64,000 nucleotides of DNA from NCBI GenBank assembly GCA_022702705.1, contig CM040428.1, positions 92,004,287 through 92,068,286 of the forward strand, in the 5' to 3' direction. Shown here piece by piece: positions 1 through 14,500 of this stretch. Origin of the DNA: Papilionanthe hookeriana x Papilionanthe teres (lineage: Eukaryota > Streptophyta > Magnoliopsida > Asparagales > Orchidaceae). The position numbers and the translations under genes are program-made. The notes below the pieces were generated by a model. It was not told the origin of the DNA. It ran no database searches and saw only the letters and a list, made by a program, of their open reading frames with translations. Position 1 is the first letter of the stretch. Each line of letters opens with the position of its first letter.

Positions 1-1959
1 ATTAGGTGAAAAATTAGCTATTTTGACCAAAATTGACTTTTTATTCAAAAGTTGACCTATTGGGTCAATTAGTTGGTCATTTGGTCAAGAATTGACCATT
101 TTGACCAAAGTTGACTTTTTTGTCAAAAGTCGACCTATTGCATTATTGGGGTTGTCATTGGGCCAAAAAGTGAAAATTTCAACCAAAGGTGACTTTTTGG
201 TCAAAAGTTCACCTATTGGGTCAATTGGGTGGTCATTAAGTCAAAAATTGACTATATCAACCAAAATTGACTTTTTGGTCCAAAGTTGACCCATTGGGTC
301 AATGGGGTGGTCATTGGGTCAGAAATTGACCTTTTCGACGAAAGTATACCTACTGGGTCACTGGGATGGTTATTAGGTCAAAAATTGACTATTGTGACCA
401 AAATTGACTTTTTATTCGAAAGTTGACCTGTTAGGTCAATGGGTTGGTCATTAGTCAAGGATTGAGCATTTTGACCAAAGTTGACTTTTTGGTCAAAAGT
501 TGACCTATTGGGTCAATGAGTTGGTCATTAGGTCAAGGATTAACCATTTTGACCAACGTTGACTTTTTAGTCAAATGTTGACCTATTGGGTCAATGAGGT
601 GGTCATTAGGTCAAGGATTGACCATTTTGACCAAAGTAGACTTTTTGGTCACAGATTCACTTATTGGATCAATAATTGGTCATTATGTCGAAATTGACTT
701 TTGTTTACCAAAATTGAAGTTTTGGTCAAAAGTTGACCTATTGGGTCAATGAGTTGGTTATTGGGCCAAAGATTGATCATTTTGACCAAAGTTGACTTTT
801 TGGTCAAAAGTTGACCTATTTGGTCATTTGGTTAAGGATTGACTATTTTCACCAAAGGTTACATTTTGGTTAGAGATTGACATATTCGGTCAATAAATGG
901 TCTTTAGGTTGAAAATTGACCATTTTGACAAAGTTGATTTTTGGTTGAAAATCGTCATTAGGTCAAAATTTTATCATTTTGACCAACATTTTGACCCAAG
1001 TTGATGTTTTGTCAAAATTTGACCTATTAGGTCAATGGGTTTGTCATTAGGTCAGAAATTGACCATTTTTAACCAAAGTTGACTTTTTCGTCAAAAGTTG
1101 ACCAATTGGGTCAATGGGTGGTCATTAGGTTAAAAATTGACTATTTTGACCAAAATTGACTTTTTAGTTGAAAGTTGATCTATTAGGTTAATGTGTATAC
1201 CATTGTTTCAAAGATTGACCATTTTGACCAAAGTTGACATTTTGGTCAAAAGTTGACCTTTTGGGTCATTTGGTTGGTCATTGTGTCAAGGATTGACCAT
1301 TTTGACCAAAGTTGACTTTTTGTTCGAAAGTTAACGGATTGCATCAATGGGTTCGTCAGTAGAACAAGGATTGACCATTTTAACCAAAGTTGATTTTTTG
1401 GTCAAAAGTTGACCGACTGGATCAATGGGTTGGTCATTGGGTCATAAATTGGCCGTTTTGCCCAAAGTTGACTTTTTGGTCAAAAGTTGAATTTTTTTGT
1501 CAATGGGGTGGTCATTAGGTAAAAAATTGACTATTTTGACAAAAATTAATTTTTGGTCAAAAGTTGACCTATTGGTTAACTAGTTCAATGATTGACTATA
1601 TTGACCAAAGTTGACTTTTTGGTCAAATGTTGATCTATTTTGTCAATCAGTTGGTCTTTGGGTCAAGTATAGACATTTTAGACCAAAGTTGTCTTTTTGG
1701 TCAGAGATTGACTTACTGGGTCATGAATTGGTCATTAGGTTAAAATTGATTATTTTGAAAAAAATTGAATTTTTGGTCAAAAGTTGGCCCATTGGGTCAA
1801 TGGGTTGGTCATTGGGTCAGAAACTGACCATTTTGACATAACTTGACTTTTTGGTCAAAATTTACCTATTGGGTCAATGGGTGGAAATTACGTCAAAGAT
1901 TGATTATTTTGACCAAAATTTACGTTTTTGTCAAAATTTGACCTATTGGGTCAATGGGT

Positions 1960-1985
1960 TGGTCATTGGTTAAAAGTAGACCCAT
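1960..1985 (+). other. Junction of about 410-bp loss private to HOR copy 1
   Basis: GGTCATTGG is joined directly to TTAAAAGTAGACCC here. In copy 2 the same two sequences are at 29,184-29,192 and from 29,602, separated by 409 bp of satellite; copy 3 also has the intervening block (about 49,805-50,210). The loss is a little over five monomers. Confidence 0.8.
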
Positions 1986-3550
1986 TGTGTAAATGAGCTG
2001 GTCATTGGGTCAGAAATTGACCATTTTGACGAAAATTGACTTTTTGGTCAAAAGTTAACCTATTTGGCCAATGGATTGGTCATTGGATCAAGGATTGACC
2101 ATTTTGACGAAAGTTTAGTTTTTGGTCAAATGTTAACTTATTGGGTCAACGTGTTGGTCATTGGGTCAAGGATTGATCATTTTTACCAAAGTTGACTTTT
2201 TGGTCAAAAGTTAACCTATTGGGTCAAGGTGTCGGTCATTGGGTCAAGGTTTGACCATTTGACCAAAGTTGATTTTTTGATTAAAAGTTGACCTATTAGG
2301 TTAATTGGTTGGTTATTGGGTCAAAAATTGATCATTTTGACCAAAGTTAACTTTTTGGTCAAAAGTTAACCTATTGGATCAATTAGTCATTAGGGCAAAA
2401 ATTGATTATTTTGACCAAAATTGATTTTTTTTGTCAAAAGTTGTCCTATTGGCTCAATGGGTCTACGATTAACCATTTTGACCAAAGTTGACTTTTTTGT
2501 TAAACGTTGACCTATATGGTTAATGAATTGGTCCTAGTGTGAAGGATTGAACAGCTTGATAGTTGACTTTTTTGTCAAAAGTAGACCCATTAGATCGATG
2601 AGGTGGTGATTGTATCAGAAATTAACTATTTTGACCAAAACTGACTTTTTGATCAAAAGTTAACCTATTTGGTCAATGGGTTGGTCATTGGGTCAAGGAT
2701 TGACCATTTTGACCAAAGTTGACTTTTTGGTCAAAAATTGACCTATTGGGTCAATGGTTTGGTCATTGGGTCTTGGTTTGACCATTTTGGCTAAAGTTAA
2801 CGTTTCGATCAGAGATTGGTTTATTGGGTCAACAATTGGCCATTTGTTAAAAAATTTACTTTTTTAACCAAAATTGACATTTGGTCGAAAGTTGATCTAT
2901 TGAGTTATAGGGTATGTCATTGAGTCAAGGATTTACCATTTTGACCAAAGTTGACTTTTTGGTTAAAAGTTGACATATTGGGTCAATGGGTCAAGGATTG
3001 ACCATTATGAGCAAGGTTGACTTTTTGGTCAGAGATTGAATTATTGTGTCAATAACTGGCCATTAGGTCAAAAATTAGTTATTTTGACCAAAAATTGACT
3101 TTTTGGGCAAATATTGACCTATATAGTCAATGGGTTGGTTATTTGGTCAAAAATTTACTATTTTGACCAAAGTTGGCTTTTTGGTCGAAAGTTAACATAT
3201 TGGGTCAATGGGGGTGGTCATTAGGTCAAAACTTGACTATATTGACCAAAATTAACTTTTTGAACAAAAGTTGACCTACTGGGTCAATGAGTTGGTCGTT
3301 GGGTCAAGGATTGACAGTTTTGACAAAAGTTGACTTTTTGTTTAAAAGCTCACCAATTGCGTCAATGGGTTGGTCATTTGGGTCAACGATTGACCATTTT
3401 GACCAAAGTTGACTTTTTTGTCAGAGATTGACTTATTGGGTCAATGGGTGGAAATTAGGTAAAAAATTGACTATTTTGACAATAACAGACATTTTTGTCA
3501 AAACTTGACCTATTCAGTCATTGTGTCATGGATTAATCATTTTGTCCAAA

Positions 3551-3588
3551 GTTGACTTTTTGGTCAAAAGTTAACCTTTTGGTCAAAA
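3551..3588 (+). repeat. 19-bp sub-unit duplication
   Basis: GTTGAC/GTTAAC points fall at 3,551, 3,570 and 3,589, so the two-box segment running from GTTGAC through GGTCAAAA is present twice within one monomer. HOR copy 2 has the same doubling near 31,197-31,235; copy 3 has a single segment near 51,820. Confidence 0.8.
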
Positions 3589-4647
3589 GTTGACTTATTT
3601 GGTCCAAGGGTTGACGTATTGGGTCAAGGATTGACCATTTTGACTAAAGTTGACTTTTTTGTCATAGATTAACTTATTGGATCAATAATTGGTCATTATG
3701 TCAAAAATTGATTATTCTGACCAAAATTGAATTTTTGATCAAAAGTTGACTTATTGGGTCATTGGTTCAGAAATTAACGATTTTGACCAAAGTTGATTTT
3801 TTGGTCAAAAATTTACCAATTAAGTTAAGGGTTTGGTCATGGGGACAGAAACTGACCATTTTCACCAAACTTGATTTTTTTAGCCAAAAGTTGACCTATT
3901 GAGTCAATGTATTGGTCATTAGGTCATTGATTGACCATTTTGAACAAAGTTGACTTTTTGGTCAGATAGACTTATTGGGTTAATAATTGGTCATTAGGTC
4001 AAAAATTGATTATTTTAACCAAAATTAAATTTTTGGTCAAATATTGACCCATTGGGTCAACGGAGTGGTCATTGGGTCAGAAATTGATAATTTCATCCAA
4101 GGTTAACTTTTTGGTCAAAATTTGACCTATTGGGTCAATGGGATGGTCATTAGGTTAAAAATTGATTATTTTGACCAAAATTAAATTTTTTGTCAAAAGT
4201 TGACTATTTAGGTCAATTGGTTGGTCATTAGGTCAAGGATTAACCATTTTGACCAAATTTGATTTTTTTGGTCAAAAGTTGACCGATTGGATCATTGGGT
4301 TGGTCATAGGATCAAGGATTTTCTAATTTGACCAAAGTTGACTTATTCGTAAGAGATTGACTTATTGGGTCAATAATTGGTTAGTAGGACAAAAATTGAC
4401 AATTTTAACCAAAATTGACTTTTTGGTAAAAGTTGACATTTTGGGTCAACGGGTTGGTCATTGGATCAAGGATTAACCATTTTGACTAAAGTTGTCTTTT
4501 TGGTCAAAAGTTGACCTATTGAGTCAATGGGTTGGTCATTGGGTCATAAATTGACCATTTTGACCAAAGTCGGCTTTTTGGTTAAAGTTGACATTTTAGG
4601 TCAATTGGGTGATTATTAGGTCAAAAATTGACTATTTTGACCAAATT

Positions 4648-7600
4648 ATTTTTTGGTCAAAGATTGATCTATTGGGTCATTGGGTCAAAGATTGACCATT
4701 TTGACCATAGTTCACTTTTTGGTCAAAAGTTGACCTATTGGGTCAATGGGTTAGCCATTGCATCAAGGATTGACCATTTTAGCCAAAGTTAACTTTTTGG
4801 TCAGAGATTGACTTATTTGGTCAATAATTGGTCATTAAGTCAAAAAATGACTATTTTGACCAAAATTGAATTTTTGATCAAAGTTGACCCATTGGGTCCA
4901 TGGGAGTGGTCATTGGGTAAGAAATAAACCATTTTGACCAAAGTTGACTTTTTGGTCAAAAGTTGACTATTAGGTCAATGGGGTGGTCATGAGGTCAAAA
5001 ATTGACTATTTTGAAAAAAATTGACTTTTTGGTTAAAACTTGACCTATTGGTTAATGGGTTGGTTACTAGGTAAAGGATTGACCATTTTGATCAAAATTA
5101 ACTTTTTGGTCAAAAGTTGACCTATTTAGTCAATGGGTTGGTCATTAGATCAAGGATTGAACATTTTGACCAAAGTTGTCTTTTTGCTCAAAAGTTGACC
5201 TAATGGGTCAATGGGTTGGTTATTGGGTCAGAAATTGACCATTTTAACTAAAGTTGATTTTTTGGTCAAAAGTTGACCTGTTTGGTCAATGGGGTTGTTG
5301 TTAGATTAAAGGTTGATTATTTTGACCAAAATTTACTTTTTTTGTCAAAAGTTAACCAATAAAGTCAATGTGTATGTCATTGTGTTAATGATTAAAAATT
5401 TTCTCCAAAATTAAATTTTTGGTCAAAAGTTGACCCAATGGGCAACGGGGTGGCCATTTGGTCAGAAATTAACCATTTTAGCCAAAGTTGTCTTTTTGGG
5501 CAAAGGATGATTTCTTGGGTCAATGGGTTGGTCATTGGGTCATGGATTGACTAATTTGACAAAAGTTGACTTTTTGTTCAAATGTTAACCTATTGGATCA
5601 ATGGGTTTATCTTTAAATCAGAAATTCACCATTTTGTCTAAAGTTGACTTTTTGGTCAAAAGTTGACCTATTGGGTGGTCATTAAGTGAAAAATTGATTA
5701 TTATTAACCAAAATTGACTTTTTGGTCAAATGTTTACCTATCAGGTCAATAGGTTAGTCATTGGGTCAATGATTCCCATTTTGACTAAAGTTAACTTTTT
5801 GGTCAAAATTTGACCTATTGGGTCAATTGGTTGGTTATTTGGTCAAAAATTGACCATTTTAACCAAAGTTAACTTTTTTCTCAAAAGTTGATCTATTGGT
5901 TCAATGGGGTGTTGATTAGGTCAAAAATTAAAAATTTTGATCAAATTAACTTTTTTGTTAAAAGTTGACCTATTGGGTCAATGGGTTGGTCATTGGGTCA
6001 AGGATTTACCATTTTGACCAAAACTGACTTTTTGGTCCAAAGTTGAGCTACTAGATCAATTGGGTGGTCATTACATCAACAATTGACTATTTTTACCAAA
6101 TGTTACTTTTTTGTCAAAAGTTGACCTATTGGGTCAATGGGTTCGTCATTGGGTCAAGGATTGACCATGTTGACTAAAGTTGACTTTTTGGTCAAAATTT
6201 GACTTATTGGGTCAAGGATTGATCATTTTGACCAAACTTGACTTTTTGGTCAAAGTTGACTTATTGGGTCAAAATTAGTCATTTGGTCAAAAATTAATTA
6301 TTTTGACCAAAATTAAATTTTTGGTCAAAAATTGACTCATGGAGTTAATGTGGTGGTCATTGTGTCAGAAATTGACCATTTTAACCAAAGCTGATTTTTT
6401 GGTAAATAAATGACCTATCGGGTTGATGGGTTGTTCATTGGGTCATAAATTAACCATTTTGACCAAACTTGATTTTTTGGTCAAATATTGACTTTTTGGG
6501 TCAATGGATTGGTCATTGGGTCAAGGATTGACCAATTTGACAAAAATTGACTTTTTGGTCAAAAGTTGACATATAGGGTCAATTTGTTGGTCATTAGGCT
6601 AAAGGTTGACCATTTTGACCAAAATTGACTAATTAGTCAAAAGATAACCTATTGGGTCAACGGGTTGGTCATTGGGTCAGGGAGTGATCATTTTGATCAA
6701 AGTTGACTTTTTTGTGAAAATTCGACCATTAGGTCAAGAGGTTTGTCATAAGGTCGAAATTAGTCATTTAACTAAAGTTGTCTTTTTAATCAAAAGTTGA
6801 CCTGTTGGGTTAGTGGATGATCATTAGGTTAAAAATTACTATTTGACCAAAAATGACTTTTTAGTCAAAACTCGACCGATTGGGTGAATGGGTATGTCAT
6901 TGGTTCAAGGATTAACCATTTGACTAAAGTTGACTTTTTGGTTAAAAGTTGGCGTATTGAGTCAATTGTTAGGTCATTGGGTCATGGATTGACCATTTTG
7001 AACAAAGTTGACTTTTTGGTCAAAAGTTGATTTATTGGGTCAATGGGTTGGTCATTCGGTCAAAGATTGACCATTTTCACCAAAGTTGACTTTTTGGTCA
7101 AAAGTTTATCTATTGGATAAATGGGTTGGTCATTGGGTCAGAAATTGATCATTTTGACCAAAGTTGACTTTCGGTCAAAAGTTGACCTTTTGGGTCAATG
7201 GGTGGTCATTAGGTGAAAAATTGATTTTTTTGACCGAAATTGACTTTTTGGTCAAAGGTTAACCTGTTGAGTCATTGGGTCAAGGATTGATCGTTTTGAC
7301 TAAAGTTGGCTTTTTAGTCAAAAGCTTACCTATTTGGCCAATCGGTAGGTCATTGGGTCAAGGTTTGACCATTTTGACCAAATTTGACTTTTTGGTCAAA
7401 GATTGACTTATTGGGTCAATAATTGGTCATTAGGTCAAAATTTGATGATATTGACCAAAATTGAATTTTTGCACAAAAGTTGACCTATTGGATCAATGCG
7501 GTGGGCATTGTGTCAGAAATTGACCATTTTGACCAAAGTTGACTTTTTAGTTAAAAGTTGTCCTGTTGGGTCAGGGGTTTGGTCATTGGGTCAAAAATTG

Positions 7601-10600
7601 TCCATTTTGACAAAACTTAACTTTTTAGTCAAAAGTTGACCTATTAGGTCAATGGGTTGGTTATTAGGTCAAAGATTTTCCATTTTGACCAAAGTTGACT
7701 TTTTTGTCAAAGATTGACTTATTGGGTCAATAATTGGTCGTTAGGTCTAAAATTGACTATTTTAAATAAAATTGAATTTTTAGTCAAAAGTTGACCCAAT
7801 GGGTCAACGGGGCGGTCATTGGGTCAGAAATTTAGCATTTTGACCAAAGTTGACTTTTTGGTCAAAAGATGACTTATTGGGTCAATGTGATGGTCAATAA
7901 ATTAAAAATTAACTATTTTGTAAGAGATTAACTTATTGGGCAATAATTGGTCATTGGTCAAAATTTGACTATTTTGATAAAAATTGACTTTTTAGTCAAT
8001 ATTTGAGCTATTGGGTCAATGGGTTTGTCATTGGGTCAAGGATTGATAATTTTGACCAAAGTTGACTTCTTGGTTAAATTTTGACCATTAGGTCAATGGG
8101 TTGATTATTGAGTTAGAAATTGTCCATTTTAACCAAAGTTGACTTTTTGGTCAAAAGTTGACCCATTACGTGGTCATTAGGTAAAAAATTGACTATTTTG
8201 ACTGAAATTAAATTTTTGGTTAGAAGTAGTCCCATTGGATCAATGGGCAAGTCATGGATTCAAGGATTGACCATTTTGACTAAAGTTGACCTTTTGGTCA
8301 AAAATTAACATATTGGGACAATTGGTTGGTCATTTCGTCAAGAATTAACCATTTTGACCAAAGTTGACATTTTGGTCAAAAGTTGAGCTATTGGGTTAAT
8401 GGGTTGGTCATTGGGTCAAGGATTGACCATTTTAACCATATTTGATTTTTTGGTCTAAAGTTGACTTTTTGGTCGAAAGTTGACTTATTGGATGAATGGG
8501 TAGGTAATTGGGTCAGAAATTGACCTAAGTTGACTTTTTGTTAAAAGTTAACCTTTTGGGTCAATGACATGATTAATAGGTCAAAAATTGATTTTTTTAC
8601 TGAAATTGAATTTTTTGTCAAAAGTTGTCCTATTGGGTCATTGGGTCAATGATTGACCATTTTGACCAAAGTTGACTTTTTGGTCAAAAGTTTACTAATT
8701 TGGTCTATCGGTTGGTCAATTGATCAAGGATTGGCCATTTTGACCAAAGTTGACTTTTTGGTTAGAGATTGACTTATTAGGTCAATAATTGGTCATCAGG
8801 TCAAAAATTAACTATTTTGACCAAATTTGAAATTTTGGTTAAAAGTTGACCCAGTCGTTCAACAGTGTGGTATTTGTGTCAAAAATTGACCATTTCGACC
8901 AAATTTGACTTTTTGGTCAATAGTTGACCTATTGGGTCAATGGGATGGTCGTTCGGTCAAAAATTGACTATTTTGATCAAAATTGACTTTTTGGTCAATT
9001 TGATCTACCGTGTCAATGGGTTGGTCATTGGGTCAAGAATTGACCATTTTGAACAAAGTTGATTTATTGGTCAAAAGTTGACCAATTGGGTCAATGAGTT
9101 AGTCATTGGTCAAGGATTTACCATTTTGACCAAAGTTACTTTTTGGTCAGAGATTGACTTATTGGGTCAATAATTGGTTAGTAGGTCAAAAATTGACTAT
9201 TTTGTCCAAAATTGAATTTTTTGTCAAAAGAGGACCTACTGGGTGAATGTGTTCGTCATTGGGTTATAGATTGACCAATTTTACCATAGTTGACCTGTCA
9301 GTTTAATGGGTTTGTTATTGGGTCAGACATTGACCATTTTAATCGAACTTGATGTTTTGGTCAAAAGTTGTCCAATTGGGTTAATGGGGTGGTTATTAGG
9401 TCAAAAATTGACAATTTTGATCAAAGTTAACTTTTTGGCAAAAAGAAGACATGTTGGGTCAATGGGATGGTCATTGGGTAAAGGATTGACCATTTTGACC
9501 AAAGTTGACTTTTTGGTCAAAAGTTGACCTATTGGGACAATGGGTTAGTCATTGGGCCAAATATTGACCATTTTGACTAAAGTTGACTTTTGGTCAGAGA
9601 TTGACTTATTGTGTCAATAATTGGTCATTCGGTCAAAAATTGATTATTTGACCCAATTTAAATTTTTGGTCAAAAGTTGACCCATTGGGTTAATTAGGTG
9701 GTCATTATGTCAGAAATTGACCATTTTGACCAAAGTTAACTTTTTGTCAAAAGTTGACATATTGGGTCAATGGGTAGGTCATTGGATCAGAAATTCACCA
9801 TTTTGACCAAACTTGACTTTTTTGTCAAAAGTTCACCTATTAGGTAATGGGGTGGTCATTAGGTAAAAAATTGACTATTTTAACCAAAATTGACTTTTTA
9901 GTCAAAAGTTGATTTTTTGGGACAATAAGTTTGTCATTAGGTCAAGGGTTGACCTTTTTAACCAAAGTTGACTTTTTGGTCAAAAGTTGACCTAATGGGT
10001 TAATGTGTTAGTTATTGGGTCAAGAATTGATCATTTTGACTAAAGCTGACTTTTTGGTCATTGGGTGAGAAATTAACAATTTTGGCCAAAGTTGACTTTT
10101 TGGTCAAAAATTGACCTATTGGGTCAATGGGATGGTCATTAGGTCAAAGATTTACCATTTTGACCAAAGTTGACTTTTTGGTCAGAGATTGACTTATTAG
10201 GTCAACAATTGGTCATTAGATCAAAAATTGACTATTTTTACCAAAATTGACTTTTTGGTCAAAAGTTCACCATTCGGTCAATAGGTTATTCATTAGGTCG
10301 AGGATTGATCATTTTGACGAAAGTTAGTTTTTTGGTGAGAGATTGACTTATTGGGTCAATAATTGGTTATTAGGTCAACAATTGACTATTTTAACCAAAA
10401 TTTAATTTTTGGTCAAAAATTGATCCATTGAGTCAATGGGGTGGTCACTGTGTCAGAAATTAACCATTTTGACCAAATTTAACTTTTTTTAAAAAAGTTG
10501 ATCTATTGGGTCAATGAGGTGGTCATTAGGTCAAAAATTGATAATTTTGACCAAAATTGACTTTTTGGTCAAAAGTTATCCTTTTGGATCAATGGGTTTG

Positions 10601-11550
10601 TCAATGGGTTAAGGATTGACCATTTTAACCAAAGTAAACTTTTTGGTCAAGAGTTGACATATTGGGTCAATGGGTTAGTCATTTGGTCAAGGATTGACCA
10701 TTATGACAAAAGTTGACTTTTTGGTCAGAAATTGACTTATGAGGTCAATAATTGGTCATTAATTGGCTATTTTATCCAAAATTGACTTTTATTTCAAAAG
10801 TTGACCAATTGGGTCAATGCGTTGGTCATTGGGTTAATTGATCATTTTGACCAAAATTTACTTTTTAGTCAAAAGTTGACCTAATGGATTAATGTGTTTG
10901 TCATTGGGTCAGAAATTGAACATTTTGTCCAAAGTTGACTTTTTGGTCAAAAGTTGACCTATTGGGTCAATGGGTTGGTCATTAGCTCAAGGATTGACCA
11001 TTTTTTCCAAAGTTGACTTTTTGGTCAAAAGTTGAGCTATTGGGTCAAAGGGTTGGTCATTTGGTCAAGGATTGACCATTATGACCATAGTCTACGTTTT
11101 GGTCAGAGATAGACTTCTTGGGTCAATTAGTGGTCATTAGGTCAAAAATTTACTATTTTGACCAAAAATGGCTTTTTGTTCAAAAGTTGACCGATTGGGT
11201 CAATGAGTTGGTTATTGGGTCAAGAATTGATCATTATGACCAATGTTCACTTTTTGGACAAAAGTTGGCCTATTGGATTAAAGGGTTTGACATTGGGTCA
11301 GAAATTGAACAGTTTGACCAAAGTTGGGTTGTTATTAGGTCAAAAATTGACTATTTTGACCAAAATTGACTTTTTATTCAAAAGTTAACCTATTAGGTCA
11401 TTGGGTCAAGCATTGACCATTTTGACCAATGTTGCTTTTTGGTCAAAAGATGACCTATTGGGTCAATGGGTTGGTCATTGGGTCAAGGATTGACCATTTT
11501 GAACAAAGTTAACTATTTGGTCAGAGATTGACTTATTGGGTCAATAATTT
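4648..11550 (+). repeat. Internal duplication, first copy (6.9 kb)
   Basis: This block is repeated directly downstream. Private variants tie the pair together: CATAGTTCAC and GGGTTAGCCATTGC occur here and in the second copy, whereas HOR copy 2 has CATAATTGAC and TTGGCCATTGC. In the first kilobase the two blocks differ by only a few bases. At the right edge, CAATAATTT at 11,542-11,550 meets ATTTTTTGG, the sequence that starts at 4,648; the only shared sequence at the join is A/T. HOR copies 2 and 3 have this block once. Confidence 0.88.
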
Positions 11551-14500
11551 ATTTTTTGGTCAAAGATTGATCTATTGGGTCATTGGGTCAAAGATTGACC
11601 ATTTTGACCATAGTTCACTTTTTGGTCAAAAGTTGACCTATTGGGTCAATGGGTTAGCCATTGCGTCAAGGATTGACCATTTTAGCCAAAGTTGACTTTT
11701 TGGTCAGAGATTGACTTATTTAGTCAACAATTGGTCATTAAGTCAAAAAATGACTATTTTGACCAAAATTGAATTTTTGATCAAAGTTGACCCATTGGGT
11801 CCATGGGAGTGGTCATTGGGTAAGAAATAAACCATTTTGACCAAAGTTGACTTTTTGGTCAAAAGTTGACCTATTGGGTCAATGGGGTGGTCATGAGGTC
11901 AAAAATTGACTATTTTGAAAAAAATTGACTTTTTGGTTAAAACTTGACCTATTGGTTAATGGGTTGGTTACTAGGTAAAGGATTGACCATTTTGATCAAA
12001 ATTAACTTTTTGGTCAAAAGTTGACCTATTTAGTCAATGGGTTGGTCATTAGATCAAGGATTGAACATTTTGACCAAAGTTGTCTTTTTGCTCAAAAGTT
12101 GACCTAATGGGTCAATGGGTTGGTTATTGGGTCAGAAATTGACCATTTTAACTAAAGTTGATTTTTTGGTCAAAAGTTGACCTGTTTGGTCAATGGGGTT
12201 GTTGTTAGATTAAAGGTTGATTATTTTGACCAAAATTTACTTTTTTTGTCAAAAGTTAACCAATAGGGTCAATGTGTATGTCATTGTGTTAATGATTAAA
12301 AATTTTCTCCAAAATTAAATTTTTGGTCAAAAGTTGACCCAATGGGCAACGGGGTGGCCATTTGGTCAGAAATTAACCATTTTAGCCAAAGTTGTCTTTT
12401 TGGGCAAAGGATGATTTCTTGGGTCGATGGGTTGGTCATTGGGTCATGGATTGACTAATTTGACAAAAGTTGACTTTTGTTCAAATGTTAACCTATTGGA
12501 TCAATGGGTTTATCTTTAAGTCGAAATTCACCATTTTGTGCTAAAGTTGACTTTTTGGTCGAAAGTTGACTTATTGGGTGGTCATTAAGTGAAAAATTGA
12601 TTATTATTAACCAAAATTGACTTTTTGGTCAAATGTTTACCTATCGAGTCAATAGGTTAGTCATTAGATCGATGATTCCCATTTTGACTAAAGTTAACTT
12701 TTTGGTCGAAATTTGACCTATTAGATCAATTGGTTAGTTATTTGGTCAAAATTGACCATTTTAACCAAAGTTAACTTTTTCTCGAAAGTTGATCTATTGG
12801 TTCAATGGGGTGTTGATTAGGTCAAAAATTAAAAATTTTGATAAAATTGACTTTTTTGTTAAACGTTGACCTATTGGGTCAATGGGTTGGTCATTGGGTC
12901 AAGGATTTACCATTTTGACCAAAGCTGATTTTTTGGTCCAAAGTTGAGCTACTAGATCAATTGGGTGGTCATTACATCAACAATTGACTATTTTTACCAA
13001 ATGTTACTTTTTTGTCAAAAGTTGACTCATTAGATCGATGGGTTCGATCATTGGGTCAAGGATTGACCATTTTGACTAAAGTTGACTTTTTGGTCAAAAT
13101 TTGACTTATTGGGTCAAGGATTGATCATTTTGACCAAACTTGACTTTTTGGTCAGAGTTGACTTATTGGATCAAAATTAGTCATTTGGTCAAAAATTAAT
13201 TATTTTGACCAAAATTAAATTTTTGGTCAAAAATTGACTCATGGAGTTAATGTGGTGGTCATTGTGTCAGAAATTGACCATTTTAACCAAAGCTGATTTT
13301 TTGGTAAATAAATGACCTATTGGGTTGATGGGTTGTTCATTGGGTCATAAATTAACCATTTTGACCAAACTTGATTTTTTGGTCAAATATTGACTTTTTG
13401 GGTCAATGGATTGGTCATTGGGTCAAGGATTGACCAATTTGACAAAAATTGACTTTTTGGTCAAAAGTTGACATATAGGGTCAATTTGTTGGTCATTAGG
13501 CTAAAGGTTGACCATTTTGACCAAAATTGACTAATTAGTCAAAAGATAACCTATTGGGTCAACGGGTTGGTCATTGGGTCAGGGAGTGATCATTTTGATC
13601 AAAGTTGACTTTTTTGTGAAAATTTGACCATTAGGTCAAGAGGTTTGTCATAAGGTCAGAAATTAGTCATTTAACTAAAGTTGTCTTTTTAGTCAAAAGT
13701 TGACCTGTTGGGTTAGTGGATGATCATTAGGTTAAAAATTACTATTTGACCAAAAATGACTTTTTAGTCAAAACTCGACCGATTGGGTGAATGGGTATGT
13801 CATTGGTTCAAGGATTAACCATTTGACTAAAGTTGACTTTTTGGTTAAAAGTTGGCGTATTGAGTCAATTGTTAGGTCATTGGGTCATGGATTGACCATT
13901 TTGAACAAAGTTGAGTTTTTTTAGAAAAGTTGACCGATTGGGTCAATGGGTGGTCATTCGGTCGAAGATTGACCAATTTGACCAAAGTTGGCCTTTTGGT
14001 CAGAAGTTTATCCTATTGAATGGGTTGGTCATTGGGTCGGAGAATTGATCATTTTGACCAAAGTTGACTTCGGTCGAAAGTTGACCTTTGGGTCGATGGG
14101 TGGTCATTAGGTGAAAAATTGATTTTTTTGACGAAATTGACTTTTTAGTCCAAGGTTAACTTTGTTAGTCATTGGGTCGGGGATTGATCGTTTGGTAAAG
14201 TTGGCTTTTTAGTCGAAAGCTTACTGTTGACGATACGGTAGATTAGATTGGGTCGAGTTTAGTAAATTTGATAGAATTGACTTTGAGTGGTCAAAACATT
14301 AGGTCAATAATTGGTCATTAGGTCAAAATTTGATGATATTGAACAAAATTGAATTTTTGCACAAAAGTTGACTGTTGGATCGATGCGGTGGGCATTGTGT
14401 CGAAATTGACCATTTTGACCAAAGTTAACTTTTTAGTTAAAAGTTGTCTTGTTGGGTCGGGGGTTTAGTCATTGATTGAAATTGTCCATTTGACAAAACT

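Noticed and set aside
9306..9527. Plus-strand open frames with a repeating GWSLGQKLTILTKVDFLVKS peptide, here and at 36,980-37,201, 44,489-44,722 and many other places
   Set aside because: 78 bp is 26 codons, so any frame repeats. The consensus frame has a TGA stop (AGT TGA CCT) in each unit, and open stretches appear only where that TGA has mutated. No selection for coding is visible.
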